Of a stretch of DNA of 64,000 nt, positions 55,724 to 64,000 are shown one piece after another. This stretch comes from Klebsormidium nitens. Lineage: Eukaryota > Streptophyta > Klebsormidiophyceae > Klebsormidiales > Klebsormidiaceae. How positions within the stretch are numbered: position 1 is the first letter of the stretch; each line of letters starts with the position of its first letter. The stretch is taken from contig DF236965.1 of NCBI GenBank assembly GCA_000708835.1, positions 314,700-378,699 on the forward strand. Reading direction: 5' to 3'. A program made the translations under genes and the position numbers. The notes under the pieces were generated by a model. That model ran no database searches and was not told the origin of the DNA. It saw only the letters and a list, made by a program, of their open reading frames with translations.

Positions 55724-57493
55724 GGCGAGCTATCAGCAGCAGTCGGTTTGTTCAGCAAAAGCCCCTCGCTAACAAGCTTAGCAGCGTCAGTCCTTTAGTA
55801 TAGCTAGCCCGCTTCGACTTGTGATCTACTGACGGAATCCGCGAAGGAAGAGGAAATTGCGGCGCCCTGCTGAACACCCTATCTCAGCTGTTAGCAATTC
55901 ACCAGAACAAAACCACCAGCCTGATTGTGCACTCTCTCTTTGAGCAAGACATATTGGCACGTGATCCGAGGTATGGTCTGCCACGTGCTGCTTTCGAGAA
56001 CAGTCTGAAGCCGTTCGATCAGAAACCAGCGGTTGCCTGAAGGACAGCTCCGCGCAGAGGCTACCGTACAGTCTCGTGGCTGTTATACCGGGTATCTGAC
56101 TTTGACAAGTCCCAACTTTTGAGCTCCAGCAATGAAAGGTGAGATTGCCAACTGGACGATCGACCGGCTCTCGTTTAGCAAATGATTGCGTAAACCCAAG
56201 AACAGGTGTTAGCGGCGTAACCATGGTGGCTTTGTTCAAGCTTACAAGACTTCTTGTAAGCAATGAAATTGGTGAAGATACGCGAAAGCTGTGCAAGATG
56301 GCCTGTTCACGTGGCTTCGTTAAAGCAGCCTAACCGATTTACGGAAAATGGATACCCGGTATAACAGCCACGAGAGTCCATATCGCTCGTCTCGTGCCAT
56401 TTCTACTTTTTCATCGAGGGAGGACTCCTTTGTAGCCAATCTAGGCCGTCGGATGGTGCAATGCACTTTTTGATCGGACGGCTCTTTGTGTCCGACGTGG
56501 AAAGTAGCTTCAAAAAAGTCGCTAAAAACTTGTTAAAAGTGCACTGCGGTTGGTACCAGACCGGGTAGCTGGAAGGCACCGGATACCTTTCATAATGCCA
56601 CGTCAATAAAGATTCCTCTTCGAGTCTTGGTCCAAAAGGGGAGTCCAAGATAAGGACACTCCAGACTGAAGATGTGAAAAATCTGACTCGGTATAAAGGG
56701 CACGAGAATGGTCGGGTAGACTGACGAAGTTGAAGTCATATGAGATGCAGTCTCAATAGCTCTCTCGGACCTCTTCTACTCCCACATCCGATTGCAGTGC
56801 ATACTATTTTTCGAGAGTCGATCTCTCCTGAAATATCAACCTACTAATCCCACTTTGGAAATACCGTGACTATCTCTGAGACCGAGGACCCCTGACGATG
56901 CAGAAACGGCATAGAGCGGTGGCCTGCAAGTATGCTGTCACGGACTTTCTTTGATTTCCGACAAGACTGGTTTCAAAGGAATCGAGGCGAGGTCAACAGG
57001 ACAACAAGTAGATCTAGAAGGCGCTCTAGATCTTCAGAGCCTCCCATCAGAGGCAGCATGTCATATTCGCTTTCAGCGACAATTGGGAGCAGATTGCTGA
57101 GATTTTCATACTTTTAGCAGTGCGCAATGCTGCGTTTGTGACGAGCTATGCCAGCTTCGTGCGCAAGTCGAGTGGATCTGTACATGAAAAGGATCCAGTC
57201 TCAAGGATGTTGCCATCTTTCTGGTTTCCACATGTTGCTGACAAATGTGGTCTTCAGGAGGAGGTCGTGGTGCCCCCCAATGTGTCTCGCGGAGCCTTCA
57301 AAAAACTTCCGTCAAAGCTGTGGAAGTATGTGATTCACGCGCTGGAGGGGGATCTCTGCTACCATCGTTTATGTGCCTACGTTGCGTGCTTCGGGACTGT
57401 GTATGACGCAGGAACTTTTATTTGAAGGAGGGGTCCAGATGGAAGCCCGGATGTAAAAAGTCCTAGCTGCCTAGCGCCGCTCTATAGTAGGAT
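55724..57493. other. Intergenic region with one inverted-repeat element
   Basis: No recognised gene. A 101-codon open frame at 57120-57425 (+) has no homology that I can see and is left uncalled. The clear structure is the inverted repeat at 56073-56374. Confidence 0.5.
56073..56374. mobile_element. MITE-like element, 302 bp, with 24-bp perfect terminal inverted repeats
   Basis: The left arm 56073-56096 starts CTCGTGGCTGTTATACC; the right arm 56351-56374 is its exact reverse complement. The trinucleotide AGT flanks both sides (56070-56072 and 56375-56377), a possible 3-bp target-site duplication. No coding capacity. Confidence 0.6.
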
Positions 57494-57813
57494 TGTTAGA
57501 ATTGGGTTAGCAATTCTGGTCAATCGAATAACCAAGTGGTTGAGGAATCAACGGTCAAAGATACGAGTGATGAATGGCTGAGATTTAGGCGGGAAACGGT
57601 GTTGATCAGGAAAGCTAAACGGTCCAGATTGAGTCTGCAGATAGAGTGTAAGACTCTATAAAGACTGAGCAGATCGAACATGATTGTAATCAACACAACA
57701 GAGAAGCATGATAGAGAAGCAAGGCGCCTGTGAAAGGCGCTCGTGCTATTGTCTCGTGTGCAACATGTGACTGTCCATGAAGTGCAACGATGCAATGCGC
57801 CGATATTCCAACA
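57494..57813 (+). repeat. 5' LTR of the copia-type element
   Basis: 320 bp, TGTTAGAATTGG...ATATTCCAACA, preceded by target duplication AGGAT. A candidate promoter lies around ACTCTATAAAGAC (57652-57664). Confidence 0.93.
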
Positions 57814-57826
57814 GGTTATGGGCCCA
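57814..57826 (+). other. Primer-binding site, copia type (initiator-Met tRNA internal fragment)
   Basis: GGTTATGGGCCCA directly follows the 5' LTR. It matches the Drosophila copia primer-binding site, which pairs with the anticodon arm of cleaved tRNA-iMet, and not the tRNA 3' end (TGGTATCAGAG) used by most plant copia elements. Confidence 0.75.
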
Positions 57827-57940
57827 CGCCACGAGGTGAAGGCGCGGCTTGATGGACATGAGGTGAAGAGGGAGTGAAGAATGGTCTGCTGAAGAGAAGA
57901 AGAGGAGCTCAAGAAGAAGAGCTCGAGAGAAGCTGAAAAG

Positions 57941-58576
57941 ATGGCGGCGATTGAGAGGATCTCAATTCCGCAGCTGGGGACTGACAATTGGCCTGTGTTC
58001 AAGGACAAGTTTCTGGCGTTGCTAGTGTACAAAGGGCTGGCAGTGGCAATTGAGCAGCCTGATTCAGCAGAAGGGAAGAAAGCGAATGATCAAGCTAGAG
58101 CGTTGATCACTCCCTATATCCAAGATGCGCATGTGAGATTGATCAAAGGAGAAAAGTCTGCTGCAAGAGCATGGGAAAAGCTGCAGCAGAACTTCGAGAA
58201 GATCAGTAATGCAAGGGTGATTCAGCTTAGAAAGAAGCTGACACGCATGAAGCTGAAGCCGAAGCAAGCGATCGTTGAGTACTTGGGAGAGTTCAAGGAG
58301 ATCAAGCTGGACCTTGAATCAGCAAACCAGACAGTTGACGACATGGAGCTTGCCGTGCATGCATTGACAGGCCTTCCAAAGGAGTATTCAACTCTGGTGG
58401 AAATCTTGGAGAACGGAGAAATGGAGCTGAACTTGGACAACATCCAGTCGAAGCTCGTGCAAAGAGAACAGAAGTTGAAAATGGAGGCCGAGATTGAGAG
58501 CAAGAGTTCAGAAGAAGAAGAAGAAGAAGAAAGGGACACATCAATGGCATTTTCAGCGCGAAGGGTGGAACCCTAG
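57941..58576 (+). CDS. Copia-type Gag (UBN2-like capsid region)
   Basis: A 211-aa frame starting MAAIERISIPQLGTDNWPVF, typical of plant copia Gag (xLxGxNWxxFK). It continues with helical segments (AWEKLQQNFEKISNARVIQL; LTRMKLKPKQAIVEYLGEF; LPKEYSTLVEIL) matching the UBN2/gag-polypeptide family. It ends shortly after a run of GAA codons. The zinc-knuckle region continues in another frame (from about 58494), so this copy needs a frameshift within the GAA run to join Gag and protease, or has lost the fusion by a repeat-length change. Confidence 0.85.
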   Translation: MAAIERISIPQLGTDNWPVFKDKFLALLVYKGLAVAIEQPDSAEGKKANDQARALITPYIQDAHVRLIKGEKSAARAWEKLQQNFEKISNARVIQLRKKLTRMKLKPKQAIVEYLGEFKEIKLDLESANQTVDDMELAVHALTGLPKEYSTLVEILENGEMELNLDNIQSKLVQREQKLKMEAEIESKSSEEEEEEERDTSMAFSARRVEP

Positions 58577-59492
58577 CAACTCAAGACCAGCGGAAAGAGG
58601 TCAGGATGCTAGAAGATGCTTTTGCTGTGGGGAAGAGGGCCACATCAAGGCGAACTGCAGAATGAAAGATGCAGAGTGCCACAACTGTGGCGGGAGAGGA
58701 CACATGAAAGTGGTCTGCAGAAAGCCTAAAAGGTCAGCTGGAGAGCAAGCCTTTTCTGGATTCTCGAGGACGCTAGCATTCAATGCTTGGGACAACGGAA
58801 CAGCTAGGCAATCAGGTGCTTGGATAGTGGACTCAGGTAGCACGCAGCATGTTGCAGCAGATCGAAGTCAGTTCAAGCACTACAGAAAGTTCAACAAGCC
58901 TGAAAGCATCGAAGGGATTGGAGGACAACACGTTTTTGCAGTGGGAATAGGCTCAATAGAGTTGCTCTGTGAAACTCCTCGAGGCAAGACGCTGGTGACA
59001 TTGCAAGAAGTGCGTCATGTGCCAGAAGCCAAGGCAAATTTGTTGTCTCTGAGCAAGGCAACCGATGCAGGAGCAGAAGTGGTGATGAAAAAGGGAGTCT
59101 GCCAGATTGTGGTGAACAACGTGGTGCAGCTGCGGGCATTGCAAGAGAATGGTCTGTGGAGAATCGAGTCTGTGGGAGCTGAGCAGAAGTCATTCTTCAC
59201 AAGGGGACCAATCAAGAGAGAGGAGACAGTGCAGAAACAGGAGAAGACTGTCAAGGAGAAGAAGGAGGAAAAGAGGACGGTCAAGATGATCGAGGTTGAC
59301 CTTGACGAGGAGAGTGAGGAAAATGAGGAGCGGAAGGTGGAAGAGAGCGAGGAGGAGAAAGAAATGGAAAAGGAACGGACCGAGGAAGTGTCCGTCAGTG
59401 AGGAGAAGGAGGAGACGAGCGAGAAGTCAGCCAAGGGAGCGGAAAGCGTGGAAGGAAAAAACAGAAGAAACGAAGAGAAACGAGCTAGCTAG
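58494..59492 (+). CDS. Copia-type nucleocapsid zinc knuckles and aspartic protease, unit 1
   Basis: The open frame overlaps the end of gag in a different frame. Two CCHC knuckles (CFCCGEEGHIKANC and CHNCGGRGHMKVVC) precede the protease active site WIVDSGSTQHV and a KANLLSLSKATDAG segment. A Lys/Glu-rich, coiled-coil-like tail follows. Compared with unit 2 it has one extra A in an A-run near 59456 and an 8-bp AGCTAGCT insertion, giving an early stop. There is no GAG-pre-integrase HHCC or integrase DDE. Confidence 0.8.
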   Translation: MRARVQKKKKKKKGTHQWHFQREGWNPSNSRPAERGQDARRCFCCGEEGHIKANCRMKDAECHNCGGRGHMKVVCRKPKRSAGEQAFSGFSRTLAFNAWDNGTARQSGAWIVDSGSTQHVAADRSQFKHYRKFNKPESIEGIGGQHVFAVGIGSIELLCETPRGKTLVTLQEVRHVPEAKANLLSLSKATDAGAEVVMKKGVCQIVVNNVVQLRALQENGLWRIESVGAEQKSFFTRGPIKREETVQKQEKTVKEKKEEKRTVKMIEVDLDEESEENEERKVEESEEEKEMEKERTEEVSVSEEKEETSEKSAKGAESVEGKNRRNEEKRAS

Positions 59493-59660
59493 AGCGCAAG
59501 AGAACGTGTGCAAGAGACGAGAGACGAAGGGGACAGGCGCTACCCAGATCGGCAGAGGAGGAGTCCAATCAAGTTTGGGGCGATCGGAGATAGCTTTGTT
59601 TGGACCACGCCGAAGTCGAAGTACAAAGGGTAGCATGATGAAAAGAAAGGAAGTAGAGAG

Positions 59661-59680
59661 NNNNNNNNNNNNNNNNNNNN
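59661..59680. other. Assembly gap (20 N)
   Basis: A run of 20 N inside the retrotransposon, between the two zinc-knuckle/protease units. The gap size is probably a placeholder. Confidence 0.99.
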
Positions 59681-60696
59681 TCAGAAGATGCTTTTACTGT
59701 GGGGGAGAGGGCCATATCAAGGCGAACTGCAGAATGAAAGATGCAGAGTGCCACAACTGTGGCGGGAGAGGACACATGAAAGTGGTCTGCAGAAAGCCTA
59801 AAAGGTCAGCTGGAGAGCAAGCCTTTTCTGGATTCTCGAGGACGCTAGCATTCGATGCTTGGGACAACGGAACAGCTAGGCAATCTGGTGCTTGGATAGT
59901 GGACTCAGGCAGCACGCAGCATGTTGCAGCAGATCGAAGTCAGTTCAAGCACTATAGAAAGTTGAGCAAGCCTGAAAGTATTGAAGGAATTGGGGGACAA
60001 CAGGTGCATGCAGTGGGAGTAGGCTCAGTAGAAGTGCTGTGCAAGACTTCTCAAGGCAATACACTAGTGACACTGAAGGAAGTGCGTCATGTGCCAGAAG
60101 CAAAGGCAAATTTGCTATCTCTGAGCAAGGCAACCGATGCAGGAGCAGAAGTGGTGATGAAAAAGGGAGTCTGCCAGATTGTGGTGAACAACGTGGTGCA
60201 GCTGCGGGCATTGCAAGAGAATGGTCTGTGGAGAATCGAGTCTGTGGGAGCTGAGCAGAAGTCATTCTTCACAAGGGGACCAATCAAGAGAGAGGAGACA
60301 GTGCATACACAGGAGAAGACTGTCAAGGAGAAGAAGGAGGAAAAGAGGACGGTCAAGATGATCGAGGTTGACCTTGACGAGGAGAGTGAGGAAAATGAGG
60401 AGCGGAAGGTGGAAGAGAGCGAGGAGGAGAAAGAAAAGGAAAAGGAAAGGACCGAGGAAGTGTCCGTGAGTGAGGAGAAGGAGGAGACGAGCGAGAAGTC
60501 AACCAAGGGAGCGGAAAGCGTGGAAGGAAAAACAGAAGAAACGAAGAGAAACGAGAGCGCAAGAGAACGTGTGCAAGAGACGAGAGACGAAGGGGACAGG
60601 CGCTACCCAGATCGGCAGAGGAGGAGTCCAATCAAGTTTGGGGCGATCGGAGATAGCTTTGTTTGGACCACGCCGAAGTCGAAGTACAAAAGGTAG
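59681..60696 (+). CDS. Copia-type zinc knuckles and protease, unit 2
   Basis: A second copy of the knuckle-protease-acidic tail region, truncated on its 5' side by the N gap. CFYCGGEGHIKANC and CHNCGGRGHMKVVC are intact, as is the protease WIVDSGSTQHV. This unit reads through to RYPDRQRRSPIKFGAIGDSF and stops just before the polypurine tract. RYPDRQRRSP resembles the linker that normally precedes RT, so the element jumps from protease to near the 3' end without integrase or RT. Confidence 0.8.
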
Positions 60697-60752
60697 CATG
60701 ATGAAAAGAAAGGAAGTAGAGAGATAAGAAGACAGTGAAGAGTTATTTGCTT

Positions 60753-60761
60753 GAGAGGAGG
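60753..60761 (+). other. Polypurine tract
   Basis: GAGAGGAGG directly before the 3' LTR TG: the expected plus-strand primer site. Confidence 0.8.
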
Positions 60762-61081
60762 TGCTAGAATTGGGTTAGCAATTCTGGTCAATCGAATAAC
60801 CAAGTGGTTGAGGAATCAACGGTCAAAGATACGAGTGATGAATGGCTGAGATTTAGGCGGGAAACGGTGTTGATCAGGAAAGCTAAACGGTCCAGATTGA
60901 GTCTGCAGATAGAGTGTAAGACTCTATAAAGACTGAGCAGATCGAACATGATTGTAATCAACACAACAGAGAAGCATGATAGAGAAGCAAGGCGCCTGTG
61001 AAAGGCGCTCGTGCTATTGTCTCGTGTGCAACATGTGACTGTCCATGAAGTGCAACGATGCAATGCGCCGATATTCCAACA
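60762..61081 (+). repeat. 3' LTR of the copia-type element
   Basis: 320 bp, TGCTAGAATTGG...ATATTCCAACA, followed by target duplication AGGAT. Confidence 0.93.
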
Positions 61082-61631
61082 AGGATCACGTGCATATAGA
61101 CCGCGCCTGCGGCACGCCGGATTGGCGCCCACGCGTATTTAGTCGCAAAAGCCGCGGGGTTTATCTCTCAAGGGCGGCCGCGTGTTAAGTAAGTGCACCT
61201 GCACCGAGACAAATCTACCGCTGATCGAGTCGTGCTGCAAAGAACTCGCAAGGATAACCGTCTCGAAGGCAGGACTCCGATGGGCATCTGTATTATGGAG
61301 CAGCGCTAAATTCGCTCACGTGCAAGCGGGCGGCAAATCCTTAATCATAGCCAGAATCAATCAAGCAAGCAGGAGTCTACGAGGAAAAGTTACGTTAATT
61401 CTGTAGCTATTTCTGTAGGCACCCTGAAGACCTCCGTTATCAAAGCTGGTTGGCGTTACACATACAGGTCAGGCACCCTTCACGGCTGTCCCCCTACGCA
61501 CCAGACAAGGAAGTCTGACTTCGCACTACAGTGCTTACTTAAAGCTTCTTAAACTGCATGCGATGCGTGTCGCTTTGTTGGCGTTCTGGGGTCTGATGAA
61601 ACCAATGAAGCACCTGATCTGCGTATGCCAC
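61082..61631. other. Intergenic spacer, nothing recognised
   Basis: About 550 bp between the retrotransposon and the MYND gene. I see no gene or repeat in it. Confidence 0.6.
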
Positions 61632-64000
61632 TCATTGCACCGGCTTGCAAACTTTCTTGTGCCGTAGTCGCCAGTCAGCAGCTTGACACGGTTGGCCACA
61701 GTAGCTGACTTCCTTGCATCGGCCGCACCTCTTGAACTCCCCTTTCACCTCTTCCACAGCCGTGCACCGTGCAGGTACGCAGAACACGTTTGTAACACTA
61801 CCGCGGATTTGAAACGCCAGTGGTCGCAATAGCCGAGCTGAATGGATCGGAGGTTTCACCACAATGTAACGGCAAGTAAGTCAGCAAAATATCGATTTTC
61901 GTCTCAATGTCAGTAAGCGCCAATCCAGAGAGAGAATTGTGGCAAAAGTTTGATGCTGGAAGAAACGAGTGCCCGCACTCTTTCATGTGACCAAAAGGAA
62001 GGACTACGACGTCAAGCGGGGAAAGCGTACAAGCGCATCAAGTATCCAACGCTTGGAGTTGCGGAATCGTATCGATCAAATCTTGGTGAGGTCTGCATAT
62101 GGGACCCTTCTGTTTCAAAGATCAGTGCAAAAGGCGTTTTCAACGATGACAAACATCTTTCGCATTCCTTGGTATCTTTGACGAGCCTGTAGACAAGCAT
62201 TGAAACTTTCGCAACATATATTCTGCCCCAAAATGGGCAACTCACCGGATTAGCACACTCTGTGAGGCCCGCCTCGCTTGCCGCCCTTTCCCACAACGCT
62301 TCTGCCATTTTTGGGACGGGCCAGAAGCCGATCGGCAGCGGCAATTGCTCTTCCGCCAGCTGTAGCAGCACTTCTCGCTTCCCCAGCACTTTCTTCAGGA
62401 GAGGGATCCCCCCCGTCGCCAGAAAGGCGCGCCACCGTTCGTTTGCTTTGTCATCCGGCGCGTCCGACATCAGCAGGTTCCAGCATGCTTTGATTTGCAG
62501 AGAAATGCAGTCGAGGTGGTCTCGGAGCCGGAAGTCCTCCGGCTTTGACAAGACCGCAGGCGTCGGTTTGAACAGAGCGTCGTCGGCTGCCTGGACCAGC
62601 GCCTTGACAGCAGGCTCGTTCGATTCGAACCGTTCCCGCCCCACCTCGTGCTTCGAAACCCTCTCGAAGACCGCCACAATCAGCTCCTTGAGCTGAGTTG
62701 CGTCATAGTGACGTTTGACCTGCGATTGAGCGACCGCCCACTCCAGGACTCCCTTCTCGATCGCTGCCAACTCCACGACTTCAACCTGCTCGTCACTCTT
62801 CAGAAATGGCGGCGGAACGTGCTCCTTGCTTGGCAGAATCCTGAGCATCTCGGTCAAGTAGCCAATGGCCGCGAACCAGAGGCAGACGTTTCCCCCCACG
62901 GACATCCACGAAGTGGTCTCCTTCAGCAGATCGAAGAGTGCAAACCCGTACTCCAGGTAGCCGGCTTCGACGACAGCAAACTGCTTGACGGCCCACGTGA
63001 CGTTGAAGACTTCCTCCAAGAGACCGGTCGCGACGACGTGCGCTTGCATGCACAGGACCGTGACTCGGGGGCGCAACCAGTCCATAAGCCGAGACCCCGC
63101 AGCGATGTGAAAGCTCTCTCGCTCCGCGTCTCCGACGCCGCGCAACCCGCGGCATAAGATTCCGGACAGCGTCCTCGTTTCCAGACTCAAGGTCCCTCAC
63201 AACACAGGTCCAATCAAGGGTCTCCTCCAGCCGCGTGCCTCTGCCCCTGGTCCCTAAGAACTCGCCATCCGTGCCAATGACGTCCGCAGGGTGCCTCGTG
63301 TCAATCAGCCCCTGCGTGACGTCATCCCCCGTCATCTCGTGCCACTCCGCGAGCAGAGCAGCGTGAACGTCTTCCTCTGGGCGCGCGTCGAAGGGGCTCT
63401 TCGGAGGAGCCTCACAGAGCGCTTGCAACTTGCTCGTGCTCTCCAGGAACTTCTCCGCGTACTTTCTTGTCTCCGAGGGGCCTCTGACGTCAGCCACCAT
63501 CTCCTGCGCCACCGCGCGCGCGGGCGCGAGCTGCTTGAGCAGGCTGGGCAACACGACGGTCAGCACCGACATGCGTTCCAAGAATGACACCAGCGGGAAG
63601 AAACCGAACAGAGCCAAGTCGTCGAACGACGCTCTCGCCTGCTCGTCCGTGCTTTCCATCGCTGCCGCTGCCGCCCAGAGAATCATGCCCTGAAACCAGC
63701 CTATGACGTCACCGCCGCAACCTGGCTCCACTCCTTCGCGATGCTGCCGCTGATTATGATAACGACCGTCTTCAGAGTCCACGTGACCTCCTTCGCTCCC
63801 TGCAGGTCCAGTACCGGCATCCCTCTCTTCCACGGCAGGTGGGATCGGAGTGGCGCCAGCATGCCGCTCGCTGCGAGCGCAAAGCCGTTTTCCGCGTCTG
63901 CCTGCAGGTACTCCGCGAGAGCGTCGAGGGCCATCGCCAGAATGTAACGCTCGAGGTTATCCAGCCCCGTGAAGCGCTCGGCATCCAGCCAGCCAGAGAC
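61632..64000 (-). CDS. MYND zinc-finger protein, partial, with apparent frame lesions
   Basis: Runs off the window at 64000. An open frame continues from the edge (GLDNLERYILAMALDALAEYL) to about 63700, shifts frame (GMILWAAAAAMESTDEQARA...VRNLMPR) until about 63140, then returns to the first frame (GVGDAERESFHIAAG...SEAGLTECANP) to a GT donor near 62248. The final exon (stop at 61632) encodes RCTAVEEVKGEFKRCGRCKE followed by VSYCGQPCQAADWRLRHKKVC, a MYND finger whose first Cys lies in CANP of the previous exon. MYND domains bind proline-rich partners; the helical N-terminal part is unidentified. The expected acceptor before RCTAV reads CTGCA|CGG and lacks AG. Three one-base-scale defects suggest either a decaying gene or local base errors. 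Confidence 0.6.

Larger units (their letters stand above)
57494..61081 (+). mobile_element. Ty1/copia-type LTR retrotransposon lacking visible integrase and RT
   Basis: Two 320-bp LTRs (57494-57813 and 60762-61081) start TG and end CA and differ at one base that I could find (TGTTAG versus TGCTAG). The 5-bp target duplication AGGAT is at 57489-57493 and 61082-61086. A copia-type primer-binding site and a polypurine tract are present. Coding: gag, two CCHC knuckles and an aspartic protease, then a Lys/Glu-rich tail. Integrase, reverse transcriptase and RNase H are absent from the known sequence. The internal region holds two related knuckle-protease units around a 20-N gap, so missing pol sequence could be hidden in the gap. 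Near-identical LTRs and an intact target duplication mean recent insertion. Confidence 0.92.

Noticed and set aside
57120-57425. 101-codon + strand frame upstream of the retrotransposon
   Set aside because: No recognisable domain, no splice or promoter context, and length compatible with chance.
63669-63721. A true 32-nt intron in the MYND gene
   Set aside because: The GT...AG pair restores the frame, but all other introns here exceed 100 nt and 32 nt is too short for plant-type splicing; kept only as a possibility in the finding.

Overview
The window is nuclear eukaryotic DNA: genes are split by many short spliceosomal introns, exon lengths and phases join cleanly, and the proteins are of plant type (Root_cap domain proteins, a 4CL-like acyl-CoA synthetase with a peroxisomal C-terminus, plant-like RPB2, VPS2 and TERT). 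A four-unit TTTTAGGG telomere-type array together with land-plant-like families suggests a streptophyte alga of the Klebsormidium type. That assignment is inference; the plant character itself is clear.

Layout. (1) 1-3389 (+): 3' part of a secreted Root_cap protein gene. (2) 3390-5109: spacer with the TTTTAGGG array. (3) 5110-16512 (-): complete 16-exon RPB2 (1192 codons by my exon model). (4) 16513-17763: divergent promoter region. (5) 17764-22364 (+): complete 7-exon VPS2/CHMP2 (228 aa). (6) 23938-27356 (-): complete 6-exon Root_cap paralogue of the first gene, in opposite orientation. (7) 27357-29564: promoter/spacer with a 495-bp terminal-inverted-repeat element containing a near-perfect hairpin. 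(8) 29565-35471 (+): 9-exon 4CL-like acyl-CoA synthetase ending in SKL. (9) 36473-47786 (-): telomerase reverse transcriptase with very large low-complexity insertions, about 2,200 aa. (10) 48509-52955 (+): LCAT/PDAT-family acyltransferase-like secreted protein. (11) about 53956-54320: broken class-3 lipase relic. (12) 54746-55723 (-): intronless four-TM orphan protein. (13) 57494-61081: young Ty1/copia-type LTR element with gag, zinc knuckles and protease but no visible integrase or RT, and an assembly gap inside. (14) 61632-64000 (-): MYND zinc-finger protein, damaged or mis-assembled, running off the window.

The most unusual signal is a recurring structure rather than a gene. In four unrelated genes (RPB2, VPS2, LCAT-like, 4CL-like) introns hold one or two decaying tandem copies of the adjoining exon edge, including the splice site, usually at 120-235 bp spacing. 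It looks like repeated small tandem duplication across exon-intron borders as a source of intron growth. The second is the pairing of a greatly enlarged TERT with TTTTAGGG-type repeats in the same 64 kb.

The genes are mostly unrelated housekeeping or accessory functions (transcription, ESCRT-III, telomere synthesis, acyl-CoA and lipid metabolism). I see no operon-like pathway; neighbours share only divergent promoter regions.
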